DNA from: Beta vulgaris subsp. vulgaris
Taxonomy: Eukaryota > Streptophyta > Magnoliopsida > Caryophyllales > Amaranthaceae
DNA: 64,000 nt
Assembly: GCF_026745355.1 (NCBI RefSeq)
Contig: NC_079203.1
Span: 42,456,492-42,520,491, forward strand
Reading direction: 5' to 3'
The notes under the pieces were generated by a model. That model was not told the DNA's origin. It ran no database searches and was given only the letters and a program-made list of their open reading frames with translations. The translations under genes were made by a program, and so were the position numbers. Below are positions 11,930 through 22,717 of the stretch, piece after piece. Positions within the stretch are counted from its first letter, which is position 1; every line of letters begins with the position of its first letter.

Positions 11930-12850
11930 GGGCATGTTCTCCCCAGCTTATTTTCAGTTCAGTTCAGCTCCAATAAGTTCAGTTCAGTTCAGTTCAGTTC
12001 AGCTCCAATAAGTTCAGTTCAGTTCAGCTCCAATAAGTTCAGTTCAGTTCAGTTCAGCTCCATTCTTTTATAATCATTTTGTTAAATATTATTATTATGT
12101 TGGTATAATTTATTTTACTAATTACTCTTATTGTTGTTATTATTATTATTATTATTTAAATATATATCATTACTATTAAGTATTATTATTTTGTTTATTA
12201 TACCTTTACTCATTATTATTACTATTATTATTAGGAGGATCATGGTTTAGGTCAAAGCACAAATAAACCCACTTTTTTTAGCCCATAAACCAATCATATC
12301 GCGTCAAGTCGTTTTATGATGTAATTTTCGTGGTCCAGCCCAATCATTATTTTTATTACTAAATATTTTTTATATTATTAAATTTAATTATTAAAATAGT
12401 AATATTAATTTACTTCTTATATTATTGTTATTATATATCATCATCAAGTATTAATGTATTAATACAAATAATATAAAATAATTATTATTAATTATCATTA
12501 TTATCATTAATTATTATTAATTTATGATTATTAATATTATTTATTTATAACTATCATTTAAAAATATTCAAAATACTATTATTATTATTATTATTCATTA
12601 TTATTACTTATCAATATAAATATTATTTAATATTTCAATATTATTATTGTTTAAAATATTATTTATATATTTATTACATTAAATTTAATTCAATTTAATT
12701 TAATTCAATTCAATTCAATTCAATTCAATTCAATTCAGTTCAGTTCAGTTCAGTTCAGTTCAGTTCAGTTCAGTTCAGTTCAGTTCAGCTCCAATAAGTT
12801 CAGTTCAGTTCAATTCAGTTCAGCTGTTTTATGCCGAAGAGAACAGGCCC
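11930..12850. mobile_element. Harbinger-like element A with TTCAG pentamer arrays
   Basis: Terminal GGGCATGTTCTCCCCAG at the left and the complement of GGGCCTGTTCTCTTCGG at the right. TTA lies on both sides (11927-11929 and 12851-12853), the PIF/Harbinger target size. Both arms carry (GTTCA)n arrays in the same orientation. The centre is AT-rich with ATT microsatellites and a short unique block around 12235-12350. No transposase is seen. Confidence 0.75.
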
Positions 12851-12853
12851 TTA

Positions 12854-13741
12854 GGGCCTGTTCCCCCCAGCTTATTTTCAGTTTAGTTCAGTTCAGCTCC
12901 GATCAATTCAGTTCAACTCCAATCAGTTCAGTTCAGTTCAGTTAAGCTCCATTCTTTTATAACCATTTTGTTAAATATTATTAATATGTTGGTATAATTT
13001 ATTTTACTAATTACTCTTATTATTATTATTATTATTATTGTTATTATTATTATCATTATTATTATTATTATTATTTAAATATATATCATTACTATTAAGT
13101 ATTATTATTATTATTGTTGTTTCTATATATTATTTTGTTTATTATAGCTTCACTCATTATTATTACTATTATTATTAGGAGGAACATGGTGTAGGTCAAA
13201 GCACAAATAAACCCACTTTTTTTAGCCCATAAACCAATCAAATCGCGTCAAGACGGTTTATGATGTAATTTTGGCGGTCCAACCCAATAATTATTTTTAT
13301 TACTAAATATTTTTATATTATTAAATCTAATTATTAAAATAGTAATATTAATTTACTTCTTAGATATTATTGTTATTATATATCATCATCAAGTATTAGT
13401 ATATTAATAAAAATAATATAAAATAATAATTATTAATTATCATTAATTATTATTATTATTAATTTATGATTATTAATATTATTTATTTATAACTATCATT
13501 TAAAAATATCCAAAATACTATTATTATTACTTATCATTATAATTGCTATTTAATATTCATATTATTATTGTTTAAAATATTATTTATATATTTATTACAT
13601 TCAATTTAATTCAATTTAATTTAATTCAATTCAATTTAATTCAGTTCAGTTCAGTTCAGTTCAACTCCAATAAGTTCAGTTCAGCTCCAATAAGTTCAGT
13701 TTAGTTCAATTCAGCTGTTTTATGCCGAAGAGAACAAACCC
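12854..13741. mobile_element. Harbinger-like element B, tandem relative of A
   Basis: Same layout and largely the same sequence as element A: GGGCCTGTTCCCCCCAG start, pentamer arm, the CATTCTTTTATAACCATTTT block, AT-rich core, unique block near 13180-13290, pentamer arm and GCTGTTTTATGCCGAAGAG end. Its left TTA is the right TTA of element A. The right side reads TAG, so its own target duplication is imperfect. Confidence 0.7.
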
Positions 13742-14250
13742 TAGATGAAATAAAATCACTCCCAAATATGAAAAAAAAGGATCACCTCCTATAAACAAGT
13801 GGCTTAACTGCAAAATGGGTTTCAACAGGACGGTAATTCATTATGTTGCGTGCTTATCACAGAGTTTATATAGTTGGCTGAAATAAGCTAGTTAAGCTAA
13901 GTTGTAACATTAGTAGACATGCCATCCCAAACAGAGTTTATGATGATGTACAAGATCAATTCCAAGAGATAACACCTCTAATAGTCTAATAGAGAAACAA
14001 CTACACAGGAACCAAAGGCATAAATCTGTAGGTGAAAACACAAATTATCACCACGTAGTAATTATATTGGATCAATTGTCGCTTAACATGAACATATCAA
14101 CTGTTGCACATCAACCTTCTCACATTAGAAACCACTTGTTACAAAATATTGCATAAAACAGGGTCAGGAGGATGGTTAACAAAATCGATAGCATTTGATT
14201 CACAAGGCATAGAAATAAATGAAGCAGCAGTGGTTGCGTTGTAAGCAACT
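13742..14250. other. Intergenic, no gene seen
   Basis: AT-rich sequence. No ORF, repeat or RNA gene could be supported. Confidence 0.5.
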
Positions 14251-14535
14251 CTAGGAGGCGGAGATAGACAAGTAGGTGTCCTCATCAATTAACCTTCCAT
14301 CTTCAGTTGCCATGAAGTATAACCAGAAGTTCGCCACTAGTTTTTTCTTCCGAATCCATGGTGAAACTGGAAAAGCGTTGTACATCACCATCTCAAATAA
14401 GGATATTAGACTTGTAAGAGTGAGGATCAGGCGCAGAATTTCATCAATGTCAGACAGGTCAGATCTCCATGAACCATCATTCACAAGCGCCACGAATTCA
14501 GCTCCTGTGCAGACTTCACAACTGAGCCCCTTCTT
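14251..14535 (-). CDS. Possible terminal exon, product not recognised
   Basis: A pyrimidine-rich stretch and acceptor (TTTTCTATAG) at about 14536 precede 94 open codons and a stop on the minus strand. The peptide starts KKGLSCEVCTG, continues NDGSWRSDLSDIDEIL, has a hydrophobic run (RLILTLTSLISLFEMVMY) that could be a membrane segment, and ends in DGRLIDEDTYLSISAS. I do not recognise the family, and no upstream exon can be joined with confidence. It may belong with the candidate minus-strand exons at 19341-19420 and 21672-21770, or be a chance ORF. Confidence 0.3.
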   Translation of the reverse strand, partial: KKGLSCEVCTGAEFVALVNDGSWRSDLSDIDEILRLILTLTSLISLFEMVMYNAFPVSPWIRKKKLVANFWLYFMATEDGRLIDEDTYLSISAS

Positions 14536-14920
14536 CTATAGAAAAGCAAAAGCAGAAGAGTGAAAGCATTACCAGAAAAAAGACACAAAAAGACAACAAT
14601 AAGAAGTTCAAGATCAGCAAAGTGATTGGTTATTTTCCAGGCCATAGGACTAGTTCTATAATATACATGTAGCTCATAGATTAGATAGTACAATCCATGG
14701 AATTATTTGTTCTCCAGATCACTTTCTATTAGATTATCTAACATGTGAATGCATTTTGGTCCATCAGGGAAAATCAAATGTCTCATGATGTATAATGTGA
14801 AGATTGGTGAGATCAAATTTCAAATATCCATTATAAAGCAATAAGTACTAACAAGAATATCTAGCACAACCACGAAAACGCAGGTTCTGAGTTTACTATA
14901 AGATACTGTGAGCTAATAAT

Positions 14921-14992
14921 CTGTTCGGACCTCCGCGGGCGAAGCCCAACAGATTTCAAGTCTGTCTCCTTAACCACTCAAGACATATCGAC
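14921..14992 (-). pseudogene. Truncated tRNA-Ser(UGA) pseudogene
   Basis: On the minus strand from 14992 the sequence reads as a class-II tRNA: GTCGATATGTC start, D-loop GAGTGGTTAAGGAG, anticodon arm CAGACTTGAAATCTG (anticodon TGA), long variable arm GGGCTTCGCCC and the first half of the T arm, GGAGGTCCGAA. The 3' strand of the T stem and of the acceptor stem is missing or replaced, and the D arm carries an extra base. It cannot fold into a full tRNA. Confidence 0.8.
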
Positions 14993-15229
14993 CTTCTCGG
15001 TAAAGAGGGATTGCATCAAGATTGCAAATTGCAATCTTTTTGGCATTCATTATCAAAGCATCGAATTCCATATTGACTAACCAAAAACAGAACATGCATA
15101 TGAAGAATATAATATTGACAAAACCATGCTGAACATGAAAATAAGTATGGGAGACTAGTAGGGAGTACATAAAAGCTGAATGTTAACAACAACCACCATT
15201 AAATAAACAAGAAAATTTTATTGCAATTA

Positions 15230-15280
15230 ACTAAGACAAACAACCCCTCAAAAAAAAAAAAAAAAAACTAAGACAAACAA
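15230..15280 (+). mobile_element. Ultra-short poly(A) retroinsertion with 14-bp TSD
   Basis: ACTAAGACAAACAA occurs at 15230-15243 and again at 15267-15280. Between them are only CCCCTC and 17 A residues. The CCCCTC-poly(A) tail is the same as in the insertion at 44099-44140. Confidence 0.8.
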
Positions 15281-15330
15281 TATACATGAATAGTAGAATC
15301 TAACAGTAAATCTTTAATTAAAACCACTAA

Positions 15331-16490
15331 TCACAAATACAAGTTTTTTAGAGTACTCGATCGACAACAAGGACATATTTGTTTCTTTGGAAGCCATCCG
15401 AATATGCACTTGACATGAAAAAGATGTTTACAGCGAGTCATCTTCACATTCTCCTCTTCACTTGACATCTCTTCCAGACAAATTGAACACAAATTATCTT
15501 CACTTAACTCCTCTCCTCCTCTTACTAATTCTATTGTTGGTTTGATCTCCGTTAAAATCTTTGCTACTGTTATTTGCTCTTGGGCAAGCTCAGTACATTT
15601 AGCTATTCGTGAATTTTCACCATTCCTTGATAAAGGAGTGGCTTCTTGTTGAATACGAAACGACCTTATAATGCTAATAACATGGTCGATTTTGTCTTCA
15701 GTTTGGTTATCAACATCATGCTCTATTTTGAAACATTTCGTAACATTATGATCACGCGGCATCCCATAAAAAAGTTCATGCGGCAGTTGCAGACAGCCTC
15801 CCGGCATCCCATAAAGAAAATCATGCGGCATCGTCGTATGAAGTTCATGCTGCAGTAGCCCGCGTCCTGGAGGCGTCCCATGAAAAAGTTCATGCGGCAT
15901 CGTCGTAATATGATGAAGTTCACGCGGCAGTTGCCGGTGGTCTTGCGGCGTCCCATAAAACGTTCAAGCGGCAGTAGCAGGCGGCCTTGCGGCATTGGAT
16001 GAAAAATTTCATGCGGCATTAGCAGGTGACGTCTCTCAGTAGTAAGATGAGAATAATTCATACGGTGTGAAACATTATCATCATAGATTTTATCGGATAC
16101 GGCCTCATGTGGTTCACCGACGTCAACAACATCTGCCACAAAAACCACCGTAGGACTTCTAGGATTAAGTCCAAGAGTTGTCGAACGAAAACGGAAGCAA
16201 CTCATTATATAATCCAAGACTTGTTGAGCAAGCAATTCTTTTGTTTTAGCTCCAAAAACCTCAGCGTTCTTAAGAACTTCTTTAGGAAAATCAGGTAACT
16301 TACTTTTGTTGAGATAACGTAGCTTAAATTTGACAACAACATGAGAATGGTTGATTTTTTCTTCTTTAAGAGAAGATATGTTGAAGACAAACAAACCTTC
16401 ATCAAAAGGTACAATATCATTATTCAGGTCTTTCCAAAGGCGATAGAGGCTTAAATTTGTGAGCTTTGTTTCTGGGTGAATTCTTGACAT
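15331..16490 (-). CDS. RING-H2 finger protein, E3-ligase-like, with apparent frameshift
   Basis: The C-terminal part (stop at 15331) carries a C3H2C3 RING: LCSICLEEM, then CKHLFHVKC, then CPCC, which binds two zinc ions and normally recruits an E2 ubiquitin-conjugating enzyme. The N-terminal part (MSRIHPETKL, start at 16490) is a ~160-residue region I do not recognise. In between lies a run of about six imperfect ~15-residue repeats (PHELFHGMP-like). The two halves are in different frames: one repeat copy, near 15951-15962, has one A fewer than its sister copies, which shifts the frame and exposes a stop near 15723. The start at 16490 is preferred over 16640 because a TATA box lies at 16644-16652. 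Either the gene is disrupted, the unit is spliced around, or the base is an error. Confidence 0.75.
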
Positions 16491-16643
16491 GTTTGTTAGT
16501 TGAAGAATTTCTTTCTTCGGGTGATTTTGGGCGATTGTTTGTGAGGAATTGAAGAGAACGAAGGCTATAATCGAGTAAGGTGCTGTAAAGTAATTTGTAT
16601 TGGGCAGATTATTGAATGTGAGTTCTTTATTACAAAGCATCAG

Positions 16644-16652
16644 ATTATATAG
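16644..16652 (-). promoter_or_regulatory. TATA box of the RING-H2 gene
   Basis: CTATATAAT on the minus strand, about 155 bp upstream of the chosen ATG at 16490. An initiation site near 16615 would give a ~125-nt leader and would exclude the in-frame upstream ATG at 16640. Confidence 0.5.
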
Positions 16653-17272
16653 AATAGAAAAAGTCCTAATTGAAAAAGAATTAGGAAACGTTAACCGAAT
16701 GATGTTAGAAGAAATAACAAAATAAGATAGTTCCCTTATTTACTACAACTAAAAACTCTACAAGACTACAAGTGATATATTGCTCGTGAGATACAAGCTA
16801 AGGCTGGATGTCATTAATTAGTGACTATTTTTTTTTTTTTTTTTTGTGCAGAGGGGAAATCCAAACAAAAACACACTAATCTAAAACAATCCAATAATAA
16901 GCTGTTTGTAAAACAAACTACCTTATTCTTCTTCCTTGCCGCTTTGCTACTTGTTGCCTCATTTTCGTTTTTTGGTTAATAGGTTAGCACAAAACAAACT
17001 AACCTTATATACATGCGTACGAAAGCATATAAATAACTGAATTAATTATGTAGAATAACTGTCTTTGTAATTTGTTTCAAAGAACTACCGTGCAATATAA
17101 ATGTGATGCTTTTTTTTTTTTTACTTTTTCTCTTTTTTCTTTAAATCGAGCAGTTAGTCATTTTTTTTTATCTTTTTCTATTTCTTAATGTCCCCATGTG
17201 TTGGCATATATAATAGAGATAACAACATAATACAATGAAATGAGTACAACTTACCCATATTCACTTGGTTAA
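16653..17272. other. Intergenic, no gene seen
   Basis: AT-rich, with long T runs near 16830, 17108 and 17161. No coding or RNA feature is supported. Confidence 0.5.
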
Positions 17273-17545
17273 CACTACAAGAAAAGACAATATCAACGAC
17301 GGCTAAAAACTGTCACTGATACTCTCAAAAGTCGTCGCTGGACCATCAACGACGGTCAATAGTCGTTGACAGACATTCGTTGCATCGATGGTCGCTGATT
17401 TAGGAATCAACGGTCGTCCAGCCATCGGTACCAGTATCAATGACGGTTTTCTTGCTTATCAGCGACCGTTTAGAATACCAACGTTGAGGATATGCGACCG
17501 ACCGTTTAGAGCTGTCGCTGAATCAAACAGTTGTTAAATCAACGG

Positions 17546-18563
17546 TTTTTTCACCATATACCCCTAATAAATTTTTTTTGTACCATATACCCTTTCAAGT
17601 TTCCAAATTCACCATATACCCTTCACTTTTCAAAAAATACACTCACTTACCCTTAACGACTAACAGCGTTAACGTCCGTTAGTCATTAACCCCTAATCCC
17701 CTCCTAACCTAAACCCTAACCCCTCTAGCCTAATTAACCCTAAACCCTATCCTATTCTCCTCTCTAACCCTAAACCTACAATAACCACCCACCTACCACC
17801 CCTCCCCCACCCCAGCCGCAACCCCAACTGCACCCGCTCCCCTTTCCCCGGCAACCCTGAACCCAAACGCCACCACACCACACCCTGAACGATCCCCCAC
17901 ACCGCGAGCGAAATAGAGGAGAGGTGGGGGTGGGTTGCAAAAATCTGGTGGGGGTGGGGGTCAGGTGCGAAAATCCGTGGGGTGGGATCCGGCGAAATAG
18001 AGGAGAGGTGGGGATGGGGTGCGAAAATCCGGTGGGGGTCAGGTGTGAAAATCCGTGGGGTGGGGTCCGGCGAAATAGAGGAGAGGTGGGGTGGGGTGGG
18101 GGTGCGAAAATCCGTTGGGGGTGGGGGTCAGGTGCGAAAATCCGGTGGGGGTGAGGGTCAGGTGCCAAAATCCGGTGGGGGTCAGGTGCGAAAATTCGGT
18201 CAAGAGTGGGGGTAGGGGTCATATGGTGGTGGGTCATGTGGTGGTGCAGTGGTGCTGGTTAGGGTTAGGGGGGTGGTGGGCTGTGGGGTGGGGATGGGGT
18301 GGTGGGTTGTGGGCTAAGGATGGGGGTGGGTAGGGGTTAGTGGGCTTTTAGGGTTAGGTTTTTTTGGTTGATTAGGTTTACGGTTTAGGTAGTTAATTAG
18401 TATTAGGAGAGGATTATAGCCTAATGACTAATGGAAGTCTAACACCGTTAGTCAAAAGGATAAGTTGATGTATTTTTCGAAAAGTGAGGGGTACATGATG
18501 AATTTAGAAAGTTGAAAGGGTATACGGTGCAAAAAAAATTGTCAGGGGTATATGGTAAAAAAA
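17546..18563. mobile_element. Long-TIR element nested in the CACTA-like element
   Basis: About 150 bp at the left (TTTTTTCACCATATACCCC, then CACCATATACCC repeats, then AACGACTAACAGCGTTAACG) returns inverted at the right (CACCGTTAGTC, GAAAAGTGAGGGGTAC, GGGGTATATGGTAAAAAAA). Long inverted repeats around a non-coding GC-rich centre suggest a Mutator-like non-autonomous element. The flanks share TTAAATCAAC, but this word also belongs to the CACTA subterminal repeats, so the target duplication is ambiguous. Confidence 0.65.
17905..18215. repeat. GC-rich minisatellite, ~80-bp unit
   Basis: GAAATAGAGGAGAGGTGGGG recurs near 17908, 17993 and 18071, with GGTGCGAAAATCCGGTGGGG repeats between and after. 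It lies inside the long-TIR element. The ORFs on both strands are periodic translations of this repeat and not genes. Confidence 0.85.
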
Positions 18564-18699
18564 TCGTTAAATCAACAATGATTTTAAATAGTCGTTAAAT
18601 TAACGACGGTCTATTACAATCGTTGATTTAACGACTGTTTAAAGCAGTCGTTGATTTATTTAACGATTGCTCAAAGCAATCATTAATTCAAGCCTTTTA

Positions 18700-19047
18700 T
18701 AATGCAGGGTCAAGCCTTACAATCTGCATAATGGAAGAAACTTGAGAATAGAAAAGAATGAGGAATAACAATTGGATACTGAGTCAATTAGAGAATTCAA
18801 CTGACTGAAATTATTTCAACCAAGAAGAAAATGATGTAAGAACAAATTAATATCATAAAAGCAATATTGTAGATAGAAAAAAATTTGCCATTCCACAGTA
18901 AAGGTCAGAGTATTTTGTAACTAAATAACTAATTTACACAAAAAATCCTAAAAATCAGAAGACTGCAAGATTGAAGATGACCACAAAGATCATAAGTGTG
19001 ATGTGACAACACAAGCTTCAAAGTCCCATTTCTTCAGATATTTTATA
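18700..19047. other. Intergenic, no gene seen
   Basis: AT-rich sequence without a supported feature. Confidence 0.5.
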
Positions 19048-19298
19048 CTTCCTCCGTTCCATAATAAGTGAAACACTTACTATTTTAGAACGTTTCAAAA
19101 TAAGTGAAACATACCTTAAATGGATAAAAGAAAGTGACAAAATGACAAGAGTGCCCTCACAAACTTGTGTGGTTTGTTTTTCTCTCTCCTCCTTTTGATA
19201 ATAAAAAGGGTATTTTATGACTTTTTGGCTTTTGAAAGTGATGTTTATTAAATCTTGTGCCCAATCCCTATGTTTCACTTATTATGGAACGGAGGAAG
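19048..19298. mobile_element. Stowaway-type MITE
   Basis: 251 bp with nearly perfect inverted ends (CTTCCTCCGTTCCATAATAA and the complement at 19298) and TA on both sides (19046-19047, 19299-19300). It lacks the GTCTTGTTAGATTCG core of the other copies, so it is a different subfamily. Confidence 0.9.
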
Positions 19299-19340
19299 TA
19301 TTCACCTCTCGTAAATTACAAAAATGTTTTGAAGCAGGGA

Positions 19341-19420
19341 CTAACTTCCCTTGATGGCTTGCTGCATCATCAGATAAATAACGGGCTTGAGTATGTATAA
19401 CCTTCCAAAGTTGAAATCAC
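19341..19420 (-). CDS. Possible exon, product not recognised
   Basis: On the minus strand an acceptor-like CTTATCAG is followed by codons for DFNFGRLYILKPVIYLMM and so on, to a stop at 19341-19343, or alternatively to a donor-like GTTAGT just before it. The peptide is hydrophobic in its second half. It is too short to assign and could be chance. It may belong to the same minus-strand unit as 21672-21770. Confidence 0.25.
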
Positions 19421-19671
19421 CTGATAAGTTTATCGCACAAGTCAAATCATTAATAATCGGTAACAAATCACATTCAAGCACATAATCGAATGTGGGAATT
19501 ATGAGAACACAAACCAAATAAGAGCGCTATTTGACAGTTTTATAGATGAGATGCAAGCAATCACTGGAACTAGGAAATGCTTAGGAGCTTGATAAAGTAG
19601 GTGATAGTTTTCCTATCCTGAATCAATCAACACGTAAATGCAAATAAACCTCTTAATAATACAGAAGAGAT

Positions 19672-19889
19672 TAGGGATGGCAATGGGTCCAGAACCCTAC
19701 CCAGACCCTACCCTAAAATTAGGATATGGGTATTAATTTTTTGGACCCTATGGGTAAGGGTAGGGTATGGGTCTTGATCCTATCGGGTAAGGGTAGGGTA
19801 TGGGTCCACTCCTCAAATACCCAGACCCTACCCATACCTACCCATAGACCCATCTAAATAAAATATTTATTTTTTATTTTTTAAAATTA

Positions 19890-19925
<36 letters not shown>

Positions 19926-19926
19926 A

Positions 19927-19968
<42 letters not shown>

Positions 19969-20476
19969 TATATATAAACATAACCTTCAACAGACTTCCT
20001 ATAAATTAAAACCTTAACCCTTCCTCACTTACTAGCCACAAATCTCACGTCTATCAGACTCACCATCTCTCTCTCTCTCTCTCTCTCTCTTGCTCTACTC
20101 TCTGTCTCTCACTCTCCACCGGCGACCAGTCAACCATCGTTAGCCGAATAGTCGAGCCACGTAAAATTATGAATTTTCACTATATAAATAATATAATGAA
20201 GTAGAAGTGTAGAATTAGTAGAAGCTAATTGCAAAATTAATATATAAAATTGTGCTTAACGATTATATATACATGTGATAATGTACGCGGATTTTTTTTG
20301 TTGGACCCATTTTAGACCCTAGACCCTACCCAGACCCTACGGGTATGGGTACGGGTCCTAAAAATTATTACCCTATGGGTATGGGTAGGGTATGGGTCTA
20401 CATCCAAAAATTAGGGTATGAGTATGGGTATGGGTCTAGCCTTACCCTACCCAGACCCTGACCATTGCCATCCCTA
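19672..20476. mobile_element. Non-autonomous hAT-like element (hAT-2)
   Basis: Ends TAGGGATGGCAATGG (19672) and CCATTGCCATCCCTA (to 20476) are inverted copies, flanked by a perfect 8-bp duplication GAAGAGAT (19664-19671, 20477-20484). Both subterminal regions are arrays of ACCCTACCCA / TGGGTATGGGTA words. The centre has a long TA microsatellite (about 19890-19975) and a short CT repeat. No transposase. Confidence 0.92.
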
Positions 20477-20484
20477 GAAGAGAT

Positions 20485-21671
20485 GCACAACATAAACAAC
20501 CCTGCTTAAACAGCTCGTTGTGGAATAACTAAAGGGTGAAAAGGAGATTTTAACACGTGATTGCATCATTAAAGGAGACTATTACTATGACTTCAAGTGC
20601 CACTAGAGAACAATTTTTTTTTTCAATAGTTCTCCAAAAGGCTTGAATGATGCAAAACATAAGGTCTGCAAGAGCATATAACAATGATTACTGAGCATCA
20701 ACACCCGAGGATCTTTTCCCCAAAAAAACAGCTCTCTATCTCTTGTATACAAAAATGGGTGCAATTAAGGAGAGGTTAGCACATCAGATTAAACATGTGC
20801 AAATCCAATTTAGAGACTCAGTGAAGAACCTAATTGCAATATCATAATCAGCCTATGGGAAAAAGATGCACTACAAATCTTAAGAAATGAAGTAACCTCG
20901 AACACCACATAATATGTTAAAACCTATCCATTTCTAAAACAACTAGCCAAACCTTGTGAATATGCATACTTTCCCATATTTGAACAAACTATATTTGAGT
21001 TGCTTGTAGTGTGTATAACTTAAGCTAACTTAAATATACTCAGATAGTAAGAGTAATTTCACGTTCCGACCCCATTCTAACGGAAGAGAGAATAAGAACG
21101 AATTATACACGCACACATAGATCAACAAGCGAAGCAACTAAAATTATCATTCAAGAATATCAAATCAAACATAATACAACAATACATTACAATCATTCGA
21201 TCGGTAACTAATAATTCCACAACAATAACAAAAAGAACATGAAACGAATAACAAGTGGATGATCAAACGAATACATTAGCCAACACTAGCAGCTACTAAG
21301 CCGCAAACAGAAACGACAATAGCGCGCAAGTAATCACCACAACATTCATTAAACAGATATAGTAACGAAATCTTGTGACACTTTCAGACTTACCAATTCT
21401 ATATGCTAAAAGAAGCCATTTAAAATTTTTGATTCGATGAACAATGAAATAAATTGACAACAAGAACAAGTGAGCAAATATAATCTAAAATTATAGGAAC
21501 AAACGAATAAACAAAAGAGATATAGATATAGTGTATTTTCTCTAAGTAACGATAATTTGTTTGAATGCATTTTAAAGTGGGAGATTTGGATACAAGAGAA
21601 AGAAAAGAATTACTTGGTGAGATGGTCAGGTGGTGTTGTTGATGAAGAACATGGATAAGAAGACATTAAAC
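20485..21671. other. No gene seen
   Basis: About 1.2 kb of AT-rich sequence. If the exon at 21672-21770 is real, this would be its first intron, but no second exon could be identified here. Confidence 0.45.
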
Positions 21672-21770
21672 CTTGCAGAGTTCGGCGAATCGAGCTTCGA
21701 TTTCACAACCGTTCTCACTGTTCAAATTTGCAGGCTTTGATTGCTCCATTTTTACAGCAGATGGACTCAT
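21672..21770 (-). CDS. Orphan first exon, possibly retinoblastoma-related (RBR)
   Basis: An ATG at 21770 opens 33 codons that end exactly before a donor (AAG followed by GTTTAATG). The peptide begins MSPSAVKMEQSKPAN and ends EIEARFAELCK. From memory, plant RBR proteins begin with a short variable region ending in a similar (E)VRFADFCK motif, so this could be the first exon of an RBR gene. RBR is a nuclear repressor of E2F-driven cell-cycle genes. No RBR pocket-domain exon was found downstream on the minus strand before the complete RING gene, so it may be an isolated fragment. The family call is tentative. Confidence 0.4.
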
Positions 21771-21962
21771 GAAATTCCCACCTAAACCCTGAAAAAATAA
21801 ACAATCAAAAAATTTCCAAAAAAAAAAAATCAAAACTAAACGTAAAGAAACAGTGATAAAATAGCAACAAGAAAATCAAATTAGTGAAAAAAACAAAAGC
21901 ACACTACAATTTTAACTCAAGAACAAGAGTAGATCTCTTCGATTTACATACAATTTATAATG

Positions 21963-22214
21963 AGGTATTTCTTTTGTTTTTTTATCGTTCTCACACTATT
22001 TAGAGAGAATCTTCTCAATTTTTTTCAATTTATAAGAAAAAATATGGTCATGTCTCATGTGGGGTCTTGTTTAATTCATCACAATTAATATATTATTAAT
22101 ATTCAATCATTCTAATTTTTACTAATATATAATGAAAGATATTTAAGTTCAAAGATGTACATTGGAAGATGTGCAAAGGAAAGTAAGAAAGAAAAAAAAA
22201 ATACAAATGGAGTA
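21963..22214. mobile_element. Decayed Stowaway-type MITE
   Basis: The interior (AGAGAGAATCTTCTCAA, TATAAGAAAAAATATGGTCATG, GTGGGGTCTTGTTTAATTC, TACTAATATATAATGAAAGA) matches the well-preserved copy at 34631-34888, but the terminal CTCCCTCTGTT ends are degraded. Confidence 0.7.
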
Positions 22215-22398
22215 TTAGCTAAATGATATATATGGAAAATTACATAAGATATCCTATGATTACAAATTTTCAATCTTATCATATCAAATGTATATATCCA
22301 CAACCATTAATACAAGATTATGGAGATATACATAATTATCTATAATAAGGGTTAGTTAGCCATTTTGTGGAACTTATTCCACATATAGCAAAATTATA

Positions 22399-22655
22399 CT
22401 CCATCCGTCAGAAATATAGTTCATGTTTTCATTTTGGAAGTCACGCATTGAAAAATTTGACCAAATATTCTCATTAATGTATACCAAAAAAACACACTTA
22501 TATAAGGTCTTGTTAGATTCGCCTCAATATGTACATTTATAATATTAATTTTTTATTTTTGTTTACTAATACGAAATTGAAGATATGATATGTCAAAGAT
22601 AAGTCTTGGAAAATGTGCAAAAAGAATTATGAACTATATTTTGGAACGGAGGTAG
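22399..22655. mobile_element. Stowaway-type MITE
   Basis: 257 bp with inverted ends (CTCCATCCGTCAGAAATATAG and its counterpart ending ACGGAGGTAG), TA on both sides (22397-22398, 22656-22657), and the core AAGGTCTTGTTAGATTCG. Confidence 0.85.
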
Positions 22656-22717
22656 TAATATTTATGAATACCCGAAAATTCACATGTACATGCATGTGAG
22701 AGCCAATAAATTGACCA

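Larger units (their letters stand above)
17273..18690. mobile_element. CACTA-like element, left end clear, right end lost
   Basis: The left end is CACTACAAGAAAAG, the classic En/Spm terminus, followed by many inverted and direct copies of a subterminal word (ATCAACGACGG / CCGTCGTTGAT). The same words in opposite orientation return at about 18570-18690 (TTAACGACGGTC, GTCGTTGATTTA). No CTTGTAGTG end is found on the right, so the exact border is unknown. The centre is occupied by another inverted-repeat element (17546-18563). No transposase is encoded. Confidence 0.7.

Noticed and set aside
17690..17770. CCCTAAACCCTAACC runs as interstitial telomere repeats
   Set aside because: Only a few imperfect CCTAAACCC words occur, mixed with other text, inside the arm of a transposable element. 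There is no regular TTTAGGG array.
17776..18333. Overlapping ORFs on both strands rich in Pro/His or Gly
   Set aside because: They are periodic translations of a GC-rich minisatellite, open in several frames at once, with no start context or domain.
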